This document shows, in pieces, positions 1-7,695 of a stretch of 64,000 bases of DNA (positions are counted from its first letter, which is position 1; every line of letters starts with the position of its first letter). The stretch spans positions 1 to 64,000 of the forward strand of contig NZ_JABWGQ010000017.1 in assembly GCF_014595975.1 (NCBI RefSeq). The letters run 5' to 3'. Origin of the DNA: Sphingopyxis sp. LK2115. Its GTDB lineage: Bacteria; Pseudomonadota; Alphaproteobacteria; Sphingomonadales; Sphingomonadaceae. A program made the translations under genes and the position numbers. A model generated the notes under the pieces. It ran no database searches. It was not told the origin of the DNA and saw nothing but the letters and a program-made list of their open reading frames with translations.

Positions 1-378
1 TACACCATCGCCTACACCGGAAATTACACCACGAGCGCGGACGCTAACAAGAGAATCTAGGTTCTCGATGGTATCTTTTCCATGTTGGCGCACGACCGTG
101 CCGTAGGTTGAAATAAGGCTCCCAAGAGCATCTGAAAGTGTGCGCTGCAAAGTAGGAACCCACTTCGCATACGCTTCATCGATTTCGTCGGCGGCATATT
201 CTCGAGTAGCCGTAAAAGCGAAGATGGCCTTTCCAAGCGTTTCTTCCAAGAAACCGAAAGTTGCTACCGCTCGACCCAAAGCCTCCCAGAACTCGTCACT
301 ATGTTTATGGGTGGGGAATGACGCCGGGAGGCTATCGATATCGACTATGTAGGATTTCCGACGGTGATCATTTTTCAT
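1..378 (-). CDS. Partial hypothetical protein, low GC, truncated by the left window edge
   Basis: The complement from position 378 reads ATG and stays open to base 1 with no stop, giving 126 residues of an incomplete protein that begins MKNDHRRKSYIVDIDSLP. The translated part is probably soluble, acidic and helical, with a stretch FWEALGRAVATFGFLEETLG; no signal peptide or membrane segment is visible. I do not recognise the family. Its start codon shares one base with the stop of the upstream ABC exporter (TGATG), so the two may be translationally coupled. Base composition is about 51% GC against roughly two thirds in the neighbours, and it uses codons such as GTA, ATA, CTA and TTG that are rare nearby. 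Horizontal acquisition of this gene, or of a region to its left, is an inference. Confidence 0.7.
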   Translation of the reverse strand, partial: MKNDHRRKSYIVDIDSLPASFPTHKHSDEFWEALGRAVATFGFLEETLGKAIFAFTATREYAADEIDEAYAKWVPTLQRTLSDALGSLISTYGTVVRQHGKDTIENLDSLVSVRARGVISGVGDGV

Positions 379-2192
379 CAAACCGTCCCCTCTTCCTTCT
401 CGGCCTGCTGCCGCGCCCACATGTCGGCATAAAGGCCGCGCATCGCCAGCAGCTCGTCGTGCGTCCCCGTCTCTGCCACGCGTCCCTTGTCGAGCACGAT
501 GATGCGGTCGGCGCCGGTCACGGTCGACAGGCGGTGCGCGATCACCAGTGTCGTGCGGTGCGCCGCGATCCGATCCAGCGTATCCTGGATCGCCGCCTCG
601 GTGCGGCTGTCGAGCGCGCTCGTCGCTTCGTCGAGGATCAGCAGCGGCGGGTTCTTGAGCAAGGTCCGCGCGATCGCGACGCGTTGCTTCTCGCCGCCCG
701 ACAGCTTCAACCCGCGTTCGCCGACCTCGGTCTCATAGCCTTGCGGCAGCAGCGCGATAAAGCCGTCGATCGCCGCACCCTTGGCCGCCGCCGCAATCTC
801 GTCGGCGCTCGCGCCTTCGCGGCCATAGGCGATATTGTAACCGATCGAATCGTTGAACAACACCGTGTCCTGCGGGACGATACCGATGCTCGCGCGCAGG
901 CTTTGCTGCGTCACCTGCGCAATATCCTGCCCGTCGATCAGGATGCGCCCGCCCTGCGGATCGTAAAAGCGGAACAGCAGCCGCGCGATCGTCGATTTGC
1001 CCGCCCCCGACGGTCCGACGATCGCCAGCGTCTCGCCCGCGCCGACCGCAAAGCTCACGCCATTGAGGATTGTGCGGTCGGGATCGTAACCGAAGACGAC
1101 ATTCTCGAACGCCACCGCGCCGCCGTTCACCGCCAGCGGCGCCGCGCCCGGCGCATCCGAAATCTCCGGCGGCGTGTCGATCAGGCGGAACATCGCCTCC
1201 ATGTCGATCAACCCCTGCCGGATCACGCGATAGACCATGCCGAGCATGTCGAGCGGGCGGAACAGCTGCGCCAGCAGCGTGTTCACCAGCACCACGTCGC
1301 CGACCTTATATGCGCCGACCGACCAGCCCCACACCGTATAGGCCATCGCCCCCGCCAGCGCGGCGTTGGTGATCAGGCTCTGCCCGATGTTGAGCCACGC
1401 AAGGCTGTTCTCGCTCTTCACCGCGGCGCGCGCATATTGGTCGGCGACGTCGCGATAGCGCGCTTCCTCGCGCGCTTCGGCGCCGAAATATTTGACCGTT
1501 TCGTAATTGAGCAGGCTGTCGACGCTGCGCCCGATGGTCAGCGTGTCGAGGTCGTTCATCCGCGTGCGCAGTGCATTGCGCCAGTCGGTCACCCGCCGCG
1601 TGAAGATGATATAGACGACGACCATCAGCGCGGTCGCACTCGCCAGGCCGAAACTGAACCTGGTCCAGAAGATGATGAGCACCGCGGCGAGTTCGATGAT
1701 CGTCGGCGCAATGTTGAACAGCAGGAAATAGAGCATGGTGTCGATGCTCTTGGTGCCGCGCTCGATCACCTTGGTGACCTCGCCCGTCCGTCGCGCCAAA
1801 TGAAAGCGCAGACTGAGCGCGTGAAGGTGGCTGAAGGTCGCGATCGCCAGCTCGCGCGTTGCATCCTGCCCGACGCGCTCGAACACGACATTGCGGAGGT
1901 TGTCGAACAGCACCCCGGCAAAGCGCGCGCCGGCATAGGCGAGCACCAGCCCGATCGCGAGCGCGACCCCTTGCTCCATCCCCGGCGCCATCGCGTCGAT
2001 CGCCGCGCCATAGAGGAAGCCCATCGACAGCTGGACGCCCTTCGACGCCAGCACGATCAGCCCGGCCCCGACAATGCGCACCTTGTGTCCCCGATGCCCC
2101 GCGGGCCACAGATAGGGCAAAAAACGCTTCAGCGTATCGAGAACGGGCGGTTCCTTGGCCGCGTCGGCGGAAGTGGCGGTATCGGGCGGCAT
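378..2192 (-). CDS. Atm1/ABCB7-type ABC exporter (half-transporter, TM and ATPase domains)
   Basis: A half-size inner-membrane ABC exporter of 604 residues, built from one six-helix membrane domain and one ATPase, working as a dimer. Atm1-type exporters move glutathione-linked sulfur or metal conjugates out of the cytoplasm. Visible motifs are NYETVKYFGAE (about 229-239), typical of the Atm1 branch, Walker A GPSGAGKST (393-401), signature LSGGE (497), Walker B LLILDE (517-522) and the H-loop histidine near 553. The start at 2192 (MPPDTATSADAAK) was chosen because it resembles the N-terminus of Novosphingobium Atm1 and gives the expected length of about 600; an in-frame extension to 2264 is possible but unlikely. 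Its stop overlaps the start of the next, low-GC gene. Substrate is inferred from family only. Confidence 0.93.
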   Translation of the reverse strand: MPPDTATSADAAKEPPVLDTLKRFLPYLWPAGHRGHKVRIVGAGLIVLASKGVQLSMGFLYGAAIDAMAPGMEQGVALAIGLVLAYAGARFAGVLFDNLRNVVFERVGQDATRELAIATFSHLHALSLRFHLARRTGEVTKVIERGTKSIDTMLYFLLFNIAPTIIELAAVLIIFWTRFSFGLASATALMVVVYIIFTRRVTDWRNALRTRMNDLDTLTIGRSVDSLLNYETVKYFGAEAREEARYRDVADQYARAAVKSENSLAWLNIGQSLITNAALAGAMAYTVWGWSVGAYKVGDVVLVNTLLAQLFRPLDMLGMVYRVIRQGLIDMEAMFRLIDTPPEISDAPGAAPLAVNGGAVAFENVVFGYDPDRTILNGVSFAVGAGETLAIVGPSGAGKSTIARLLFRFYDPQGGRILIDGQDIAQVTQQSLRASIGIVPQDTVLFNDSIGYNIAYGREGASADEIAAAAKGAAIDGFIALLPQGYETEVGERGLKLSGGEKQRVAIARTLLKNPPLLILDEATSALDSRTEAAIQDTLDRIAAHRTTLVIAHRLSTVTGADRIIVLDKGRVAETGTHDELLAMRGLYADMWARQQAEKEEGTV

Positions 2193-2266
2193 GCGCGACC
2201 CATGTAGGGGGGCGGGGGCGGAACGCCAAGCAGACTGAAGGGTAAAGTCAAGCAATCCCTGCAATT

Positions 2267-2293
2267 CGTCACCCGCCCTTCGCCGGGATGACG
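2267..2293. repeat. Intergenic hairpin repeat, single half-unit
   Basis: CGTCACCCG and CGGGATGACG form an imperfect inverted repeat around a CCTTCG-containing loop. It matches one arm of the larger repeats at 36280-36358 and 61047-61158, so it looks like a solitary half-copy. It lies upstream of the Atm1-type exporter gene. Confidence 0.6.
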
Positions 2294-2311
2294 ATTATGG
2301 GAACCGTCGTG

Positions 2312-2461
2312 CTAGAGTTTCTCGCGCGGCCCCAGATGCCGCATGATCCGTTCGATCAGGCGCCGCTCCTCGCTCGTCGGCGTCGGGATGACCGCTGCGG
2401 GCGGCTCGGCGCGGCGACCGAACAGCGGACGACGGGGCGGAACAAGCGGGGAGAAGCGCAT
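2312..2461 (-). CDS. Possible small protein of 49 residues downstream of lptA
   Basis: A short open frame starting MRFSPLVPPRRPLFGRR and ending in a charged helix-like tail (SEERRLIERIMRHLGPREKL). It lies on the same strand between lptA and the Atm1-type exporter. A longer start at 2506 exists. The N-terminus is rich in Pro and Arg, and no family is recognised. High GC makes chance open frames common, so this is only a candidate. The position matters because lptB often follows lptA in proteobacteria and is absent here. Without a gene, 2193-2567 would hold only the exporter's upstream region and a half repeat. Confidence 0.3.
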   Translation of the reverse strand: MRFSPLVPPRRPLFGRRAEPPAAVIPTPTSEERRLIERIMRHLGPREKL

Positions 2462-2567
2462 CGGGGGCTCGCTTTCATGGCGCGGCGTCGCCCCCCGGCA
2501 CCGCAATGGTTCTGGTCCCGGCGCCCATGGTGAACGCGCATGGTTGCAGAACCGTATAAGGCGCTGG

Positions 2568-3143
2568 TTACTGCTTTCTTTCCGGTACGGTGAAGGTGCC
2601 GGTGACGCGCCCGCCGGTGCCGCCTGCGATCGGATTGCCGTCGGGCCCGCGCGCCGCGCCGCGACCGTCGACGGTCGCGCGACCGCTATTAAGGTCGATC
2701 ACCAGCCGCCCGCCGCGCAGATTGTTGCCGCGCTGGCGCAGCTCGACATTGCCGACCATGGTGATCAGGCGGCGGTCGAGGTCGTAGATGGCGACATTGC
2801 CGCGCGCCGATTCATCGCCCTTCACCACCGTCACGCCGCCGGTTGCATCGAGCCGGTTGACGTCAGTGCCCCCGGCGCGCGTATAAGCGACGGTCATCCG
2901 CGGCGCAGTGACCGTCAGCCCCGCCTGCGTGACGCGGACGCCGCCCGCCAGCACCACGCGGTCGGCGCGGTCCTGCACCTCGATGCTGCCCGCGGCGAAA
3001 TCGACCGGCGCATTGCTGTTGTGGTTGGCGAGCGCCTGCGCTGCTGCGCGGTCGCCGCCGCCCGCCGACAGGATAGCGAGGCCCGTCAGCGCGAATCCCG
3101 CGCCGGCGAGCATCAGGCTCTTCGGCGTCCAAAGCCGGTTCAT
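2568..3143 (-). CDS. lptA: LptA, periplasmic lipopolysaccharide transport bridge protein
   Basis: A 191-residue OstA/LptA-fold protein with an N-terminal signal segment (about 11-36, ending AAAQA). The beta-jellyroll follows, with recognisable strands such as IEVQDRADRVVLAGGVRVTQ and LRGGRLVIDL. LptA polymerises in the periplasm and forms the bridge carrying LPS from LptC at the inner membrane to LptDE at the outer membrane. Its start overlaps the lptC stop by four bases (ATGA), showing an lptC-lptA operon. The usual next gene, the ATPase lptB, is not present downstream in this window. The C-terminal tail is Gly- and Pro-rich. Confidence 0.88.
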   Translation of the reverse strand: MNRLWTPKSLMLAGAGFALTGLAILSAGGGDRAAAQALANHNSNAPVDFAAGSIEVQDRADRVVLAGGVRVTQAGLTVTAPRMTVAYTRAGGTDVNRLDATGGVTVVKGDESARGNVAIYDLDRRLITMVGNVELRQRGNNLRGGRLVIDLNSGRATVDGRGAARGPDGNPIAGGTGGRVTGTFTVPERKQ

Positions 3144-3778
3144 TCGATCACTCCCTGGTTGATCCGCAGCCGGGCATTACCCTCCAGCCGGACAGTCCGC
3201 TTGTCGAGGTCGGCGGACAGCGCGTTGGCTGAAAACTGCCCGATGTTCAACGCACCTTCGACGCCGCCCGTTCCGACCAGGCTGCGCGTCTTCAGATCGA
3301 CCGCTACATTGCTTGCATCGAGCCGATAGCCGTTCGCGCCGCGCACGCGCACCGTGCCCGGCACTATGACACGGCCGGTTTCCATATTATAGGCGCCCCG
3401 TTGCGCCACGATCGTCGCCGGACCATCGGTCAGGCGGATCGCACCGGACAGGTCGGTCATCCGTACGACGGGTTCGGCCGAGCTTTTCTGGACCGCGCTG
3501 CCCGCGAGCAGCGCAAAGGGCCGACCCATGGCGTCCTGTCCGCGATATTCGGCGCGCGTCACCTTCATCCGTTCGCTCGCCATGTCGACCTTGTCCTTGG
3601 CGAGCAGGAAGCTGATCTCGGCGCGCTGGGTAAAGGGCGAAAAGACCAGTACCGCGGCGACCACGCCGATCACCAGCGGCAGACCATAACGCAGGATCCG
3701 CACCACACGATCGTGGCTCGATCCGCTGCGCGCCCACATCTGGCGCTTGGTTCGGTCAAGATCGGCGCGTTCGGACAT
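3140..3778 (-). CDS. lptC: LptC, inner-membrane LPS export component
   Basis: A 212-residue single-pass protein. A charged N-terminus is followed by one membrane helix (about 30-50, ILRYGLPLVIGVVAAVLVF) and a periplasmic beta-jellyroll with repeated strands, as in LptC/YrbK. It docks on LptBFG and hands LPS to LptA. It starts 17 bases after the RNase D-like gene stops and overlaps lptA by ATGA. The assignment rests on topology, length and order next to lptA rather than on catalytic motifs. Confidence 0.85.
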   Translation of the reverse strand: MSERADLDRTKRQMWARSGSSHDRVVRILRYGLPLVIGVVAAVLVFSPFTQRAEISFLLAKDKVDMASERMKVTRAEYRGQDAMGRPFALLAGSAVQKSSAEPVVRMTDLSGAIRLTDGPATIVAQRGAYNMETGRVIVPGTVRVRGANGYRLDASNVAVDLKTRSLVGTGGVEGALNIGQFSANALSADLDKRTVRLEGNARLRINQGVIE

Positions 3779-3795
3779 CGCTTGTGTATCGACCC

Positions 3796-4413
3796 TCAGC
3801 TGTGCGCGAAAATATCGGTTTCGGGCCAGCCGGCAAGGTCAAGCGCCGCACGCGTCGGCAGGAAATCGAAACAGGCCTGCGCAAGCTCGGTGCGTCCCTC
3901 GCGCGCCAGCCGCGCGTCGAGAATCTCTTTCATCGCGTGCAGGAAACGCACGTCGCTTGCGGCATAGTCGCGCTGCGCCTCGCTCAGTTCGGCGGCGCCC
4001 CAGTCGCTCGACTGCTGCTGCTTCGACACCTCCTGCCCCAGCAATTCGCGCACCAGTTCCTTCAGCCCGTGGCGGTCGGTATAGGTGCGAACCAGTCGCG
4101 ACGCGATCTTGGTGCAATAGACGGGCGCGGTGACGACGCCGAGCGCCTGCTGCAAGGCGGCGATGTCGAAGCGCGCGAAATGAAAGAGTTTCAATCGGCC
4201 GGGATCGGTCAGGATCGCCTTCAGCACCGGCGCATCATAGTCGCTGCCCGGTTTGAAACGGACCAGATGCTCGTCGCCCGACCCGTCGCTGATCTGGACG
4301 AGGCAAAGCCGATCGCGCAGCGGATTGAGCCCCATGGTTTCGGTATCGACCGCAACGGCGCCGGCGCCCAGCACGCCTTCGGGCAGGTCTTCTTCGTGGA
4401 AATATACGCTCAT
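3796..4413 (-). CDS. RNase D-like 3'-5' exonuclease, short form
   Basis: A 205-residue DEDD-type exonuclease. Exo I is visible as AVAVDTETMGL (Asp and Glu near 22-24), Exo II as LFHFARFDIAAL (Asp near 83) and Exo III as the late YAASDVRFL (Tyr and Asp), so it is of DEDDy type. Full RNase D has C-terminal HRDC domains; this protein stops after the exonuclease fold. It belongs to the short RNase D-like proteins common in alphaproteobacteria, which trim 3' ends of structured RNA. It leads an apparent operon with lptC-lptA, an arrangement often seen in this class. Confidence 0.88.
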   Translation of the reverse strand: MSVYFHEEDLPEGVLGAGAVAVDTETMGLNPLRDRLCLVQISDGSGDEHLVRFKPGSDYDAPVLKAILTDPGRLKLFHFARFDIAALQQALGVVTAPVYCTKIASRLVRTYTDRHGLKELVRELLGQEVSKQQQSSDWGAAELSEAQRDYAASDVRFLHAMKEILDARLAREGRTELAQACFDFLPTRAALDLAGWPETDIFAHS

Positions 4414-4533
4414 CCCGCCGCCTTAGGCCAAGCGGCCGCGCCGCTCAATGACTGGTTTTCGCTGGCCTGCCGGGCGCGGCAAGGGTCGCGGCAATTCGCG
4501 CCATATCCGCAAAGGCGCGGCTGCAATTTTCTG

Positions 4534-4563
4534 TTCGCAGCCTGTGGATAATTAGGCTATATC
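4534..4563 (+). promoter_or_regulatory. Weak candidate promoter for the double cold-shock-domain gene
   Basis: TTCGCA at 4534-4539 and CTATAT at 4557-4562 are 17 bases apart, a partial match to a housekeeping promoter. If used, it would leave a 5' leader of roughly 100 bases before the ATG at 4675. The 4414-4674 interval otherwise holds nothing I can support. Confidence 0.25.
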
Positions 4564-4674
4564 TTGCGTCCTTGGTGGCATGGGGCGAGTCCGTGCCCGT
4601 GGTGAACTGCGTCCCCGTCCGGCGCAAGGAGCCGGTAAAATGGGGTGTGGACGACCGAAAGCGACTACTAAGCA

Positions 4675-5433
4675 ATGAGTTTCAACAAGGATCGCCGTGG
4701 CCATCGGGGACGCGGCAGGCGCGATGATTTCGGCAATTTCGACAGTTTCGAACCGGCCCCCTATGGCGGCGATTCCTATGGCGGCGGACGCGGCGGCTTC
4801 GGCGATCGCGGCGGCTTTGGCGGCGGCGACCGCGGCGGCTATGGCGATCGCGGCGGCTTTGGCGGCGGCGACCGTGGCGGCGGCTTCGGTGGCGGACGCG
4901 GCGGCGGCATGCCTGCACAGGTCGTCGGCGAAGGCCAGGGCACGGTAAAGTTCTTCAACCCGTCAAAGGGCTTTGGCTTCATCGCCCGCGCAGACGGCGG
5001 CGACGACGTGTTCGTCCACATCAGCGCGGTCGAACAGGCGGGGCTTCAGGGCCTTGCGTCAGGCCAGCCGCTCGCCTTCACGCTCGTCGAACGCAACGGC
5101 AAGGTGTCGGCGATCGACCTCAAGATCGAGGGCGAACCGATGCCGGTCGAAGAGTTTGCCCCGCGCCAGCGCGAGGATCGGCCGGGCGGCGCGCGCGGGC
5201 GGCGACAGCTGACCGGCGAGCGCACGTCGGGAACGGTGAAGTTCTTCAACACGACAAAGGGCTTTGGCTTCATCGCGCGCGACGACGGCCAGGCCGACGC
5301 CTTCGTCCACATCAGCGCGGTGCAGCGCGCGGGCATGGCGGGCCTTGAAGAAGGCGACCGCGTCGCGTTCGACATCGAGGTCGACGACCGCGGCAAATTC
5401 GCCGCGGTGAACCTGCAGCCGCATCAGGACTGA
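4675..5433 (+). CDS. Double cold-shock-domain RNA-binding protein with Gly-rich RGG N-terminus
   Basis: A 252-residue protein with two cold-shock domains. The first spans about 88-152 ([14 protein letters not shown] with RNP2-like VFVHI) and the second about 185-250 ([19 protein letters not shown]). Cold-shock domains bind single-stranded RNA or DNA and melt structure. The first 80 residues are unusual: Arg-rich, then Gly-rich with repeated DRGG, resembling RGG boxes. The Gly-rich part contains a 14-residue tandem duplication. A strong terminator follows. No clear Shine-Dalgarno sequence precedes the ATG, so the start is inferred from the frame and the sequence character. Confidence 0.9.
   Translation: MSFNKDRRGHRGRGRRDDFGNFDSFEPAPYGGDSYGGGRGGFGDRGGFGGGDRGGYGDRGGFGGGDRGGGFGGGRGGGMPAQVVGEGQGTVKFFNPSKGFGFIARADGGDDVFVHISAVEQAGLQGLASGQPLAFTLVERNGKVSAIDLKIEGEPMPVEEFAPRQREDRPGGARGRRQLTGERTSGTVKFFNTTKGFGFIARDDGQADAFVHISAVQRAGMAGLEEGDRVAFDIEVDDRGKFAAVNLQPHQD
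4801..4884 (+). repeat. In-frame 42-nt tandem repeat, two copies, in the Gly-rich region
   Basis: Bases 4801-4842 and 4843-4884 are near-identical and encode residues 43-56 and 57-70 ([13 protein letters not shown] followed by Y, then by G). The unit length is a multiple of three, so a change in copy number would keep the frame. Confidence 0.8.
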
Positions 5434-5458
5434 TCGGCGGCACGACCAGAAAGGAAGA

Positions 5459-5484
5459 GGGCGGCCATGAGGCCGCCCTTTTTA
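5459..5484 (+). terminator. Rho-independent terminator after the cold-shock gene
   Basis: GGGCGGCC (5459-5466) and GGCCGCCC (5471-5478) form a perfect eight-pair stem with an ATGA loop, followed by five T residues. Confidence 0.9.
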
Positions 5485-5530
5485 TTGGCAGGGCAGGCCG
5501 GAACGGGCGGCTGGCCGCCCCCTGGCGCGC

Positions 5531-5989
5531 TCAACCCGTGCGCCGCGCAAGCCATATGCCGACAATCATCAGCGCGATCCCGGCGACGCGTTTCAGGTCG
5601 ATTGCCGATCGGATGGCGCCGAACAGGCCGAAATGGTCGATCGTCGCGGCGCTCACGAGCTGGCCGAAGAGCACGAAGAAGATCGCATTGCCAACGCCGA
5701 AGCGCGGCGCAATGAAGGTCACGGCGATCACGTAAAAGGCGACAAACAGTCCGCCAGCATAGAAATGCGCGGGAATGTCGCCCGTAAAGCGCACCGCGCC
5801 AAGCGAGCCGGTCAGCAACGCACCCGCCGCCGCGATCAGGAAGGCAAGGCCAAAGAGGATCATCGACGCGGCCATCGGGCTGCCGAGCCGCGCACCAAGC
5901 CCGCCGTTCAGCGCCGCGAGGATCGGAATACCGACGCCGGTGAAAAACATGATGGCGGCAAAGGCGGGCGCGGCATTGTTCACGGTCAT
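5531..5989 (-). CDS. YdcZ/DUF606-family small membrane transporter (DMT superfamily)
   Basis: A 152-residue protein that is almost entirely hydrophobic, with about five membrane helices. Its pattern (FFTGVGIPILAALNGGLGARLGSP, later GNAIFFVLFGQLVSAATIDHFG and a GIALMIVGIWLA last helix) fits the DUF606/YdcZ family. These are half-length relatives of EamA drug/metabolite transporters and probably act as dimers. The substrate is unknown. It is a single gene with no operon partner. The 236 bases upstream carry only a short palindrome (6168-6189). Confidence 0.85.
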   Translation of the reverse strand: MTVNNAAPAFAAIMFFTGVGIPILAALNGGLGARLGSPMAASMILFGLAFLIAAAGALLTGSLGAVRFTGDIPAHFYAGGLFVAFYVIAVTFIAPRFGVGNAIFFVLFGQLVSAATIDHFGLFGAIRSAIDLKRVAGIALMIVGIWLARRTG

Positions 5990-6167
5990 CTCTCAGGCTC
6001 CTTGGCTGGCTTTTGCAGCCAGCGATATGCGGCGACGGGCACGCCGCCCACCCCCAATTGTCCAGATCGACCTCGTCGATATTGACCATGATGGTCGCGG
6101 ATGCACGGGCGCGAGCGGGATGAAGCGGAGCCATGTCGGGGCGCTTGCCTGACCTTCCCTTGTTCGT

Positions 6168-6189
6168 CATTCCGGCGCCGGCCGGAATG
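6168..6189. repeat. Perfect 9-bp palindromic repeat
   Basis: CATTCCGGC and GCCGGAATG flank GCCG, giving a compact hairpin. It lies just after the MipA/OmpV stop codon. There is no T tract, so it is better seen as a REP-like element than as an intrinsic terminator. It resembles the CCGGC hairpins elsewhere in the window. Confidence 0.6.
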
Positions 6190-6225
6190 TCGCTGGAAAG
6201 GTTGGCAGCCCTGCGTCGCAGCCTT

Positions 6226-7236
6226 TCAGAACTGATATGCCAACCCGCCGCCGAACAGCCATTGATCCGCGTCACCGATATCGGCAACGATCGGCGAGCG
6301 GGCGAAGCGTTTGCCCAGACGGCCATATTGCGCGCCGCCGAGCAGGACGAATCCTTTGCGCAGATCGCCCGACAGCGCATAGGCACCCGCGATCCCGAAC
6401 GTATATTTGCCTGCGGTCGCCTTTTTCCCCGCCCCGTCATAAACGGGCAGGCCGCTCGCCGCGCTGCCCGCGGGGTCGATGTCGTAATAATAGCGGCCAA
6501 AACCCTTGCCGTAAAAATTGACCGACGCCGACACGCCGACATAGGCGCGCTTTGACAGGGGCGTGCCATAGTCGATCGTCGGTGAAGCCGCCCAGCTGCC
6601 GTGGCGGCCCGATACGTCCTTGAGCGCGACGACACGAAAGGCGACCTGGTCATAGGCGCTCGTGATGACGCCGGTGTGCGAAATCCCCGCGAACAGCCCG
6701 GTTTCGACCGCAACCTTGCGCTTGCCGAGCGCCGCGACCTGCGGATCGTCGATCTTGCCGGCGCGGTCGCTGCGCAGGCTGATGATCGGGCCGAATTTGA
6801 AATCGGTTTTCTGCCCGCGGCGCTGGCGGATCAGGTCGACCTGAAAATTGGTGCCGCGCGTCGAGAAGGAATAGCCGCTGATCCGGCCGCGCAGATAAAC
6901 GGCAGGGACGAGGCGGCGACCGTCGGCACCATTATATTCGGGGGTGCTGAGCACGCCCGCGGCGACCGCGAAATAGTCGCGCGACCATGTGCGTTCGGGA
7001 TCGTCATCCTCGGGGCGCGCTGCGGGCAGCAGGATATTTTCGTCAAGCTCGCTATCCTGAAGGTAGCGCGGCGCATCGTCGGACCTGTGCGGGACGATGA
7101 TACCGCCCTCCTCCGCAAGATCGGCGGGAGGCGAGGTTTCCGCGGCAGTTGCCGGACCGATCGCCAGCGTCGCGGCGGCAAACAGGATCAGCGCTGGCGC
7201 GGGATGACGGAGTCGCGTTGAACGGGGCGTGGACAT
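6226..7236 (-). CDS. MipA/OmpV-family outer-membrane protein
   Basis: A 336-residue protein with a signal peptide (hydrophobic 14-31, likely cut after TAAE or nearby) and a beta-barrel ending in YQF, as expected for outer-membrane insertion. Features of the MipA/OmpV family include DYFAVAAGVLSTPEYNG, DLIRQRRGQKTDFKFGP and VSASVNFYGKGFGRYYYDID. MipA was described as scaffolding for murein hydrolases in E. coli; many members are barrels of unknown transport role. An acidic, poorly conserved segment follows the signal peptide. It is monocistronic by spacing. Confidence 0.88.
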   Translation of the reverse strand: MSTPRSTRLRHPAPALILFAAATLAIGPATAAETSPPADLAEEGGIIVPHRSDDAPRYLQDSELDENILLPAARPEDDDPERTWSRDYFAVAAGVLSTPEYNGADGRRLVPAVYLRGRISGYSFSTRGTNFQVDLIRQRRGQKTDFKFGPIISLRSDRAGKIDDPQVAALGKRKVAVETGLFAGISHTGVITSAYDQVAFRVVALKDVSGRHGSWAASPTIDYGTPLSKRAYVGVSASVNFYGKGFGRYYYDIDPAGSAASGLPVYDGAGKKATAGKYTFGIAGAYALSGDLRKGFVLLGGAQYGRLGKRFARSPIVADIGDADQWLFGGGLAYQF

Positions 7237-7409
7237 GCGTTGGTCATTCCTATGCTCTTGCCCCTCTTGCCAAGCGTGTAAGTAAAGCGCGCGCTATTGC
7301 AACGACTTCGTCTTGCGATGGGGCGATTTTGCTTCCATGCGTCTTGCATGCACCGCTTCGCCACCGCCATTTTCCCCGTCCTTCGCGTCCGCTTCGCGTC
7401 GCCGCGCGG

Positions 7410-7649
7410 ATGAGCCGCGTGCCGCGCCTTGCCGGCTATGCGCTGATGGCGGCCGCGGCGCTGCTGGCGCTCGCGATGCGGCGCGGAACGGTCGAAAGCG
7501 TCGGCCCCTTCCCCGTCGCCGCGATCGCGCTGCTCGTCGGCATGGTGGGGGTGATGCTGGTATTCACCGATCTGATGGTGCGCGGGCTTTATGCCCAGCT
7601 GGATGCCGCGAAACGGCGCGAGCGTGAGTCCGATCAGAGGGACGAGTGA
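7410..7649 (+). CDS. Small two-helix membrane protein upstream of dxs
   Basis: A 79-residue protein starting [19 protein letters not shown], with two membrane helices (about 9-24 and 33-55) and a charged C-terminal tail ending in [11 protein letters not shown]. It is the same strand as dxs and ends 46 bases before it, so the two probably share a transcript. No family is recognised. The start at 7410 was chosen because the open frame upstream is Arg-rich and not protein-like. Confidence 0.6.
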   Translation: MSRVPRLAGYALMAAAALLALAMRRGTVESVGPFPVAAIALLVGMVGVMLVFTDLMVRGLYAQLDAAKRRERESDQRDE

Positions 7650-7695
7650 ACCCTTTTCGTTCGACACCCCATGCGCTTGGCAGTATGACCGCGCG

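Noticed and set aside
261-2207. Long plus-strand open frame opposite the Atm1-type exporter
   Set aside because: Arg/His/Ala-rich with no domain; a GC-driven shadow of a well-supported gene on the other strand. The same applies to 7564-9366, 14546-15697, 29344-32358, 42172-45225, 54355-56478 and 62230-63663.
4445-4675. 76-residue minus-strand frame upstream of the cold-shock gene
   Set aside because: Composition is not protein-like, it has no ribosome-binding site, and it covers the likely promoter region of the divergent gene.
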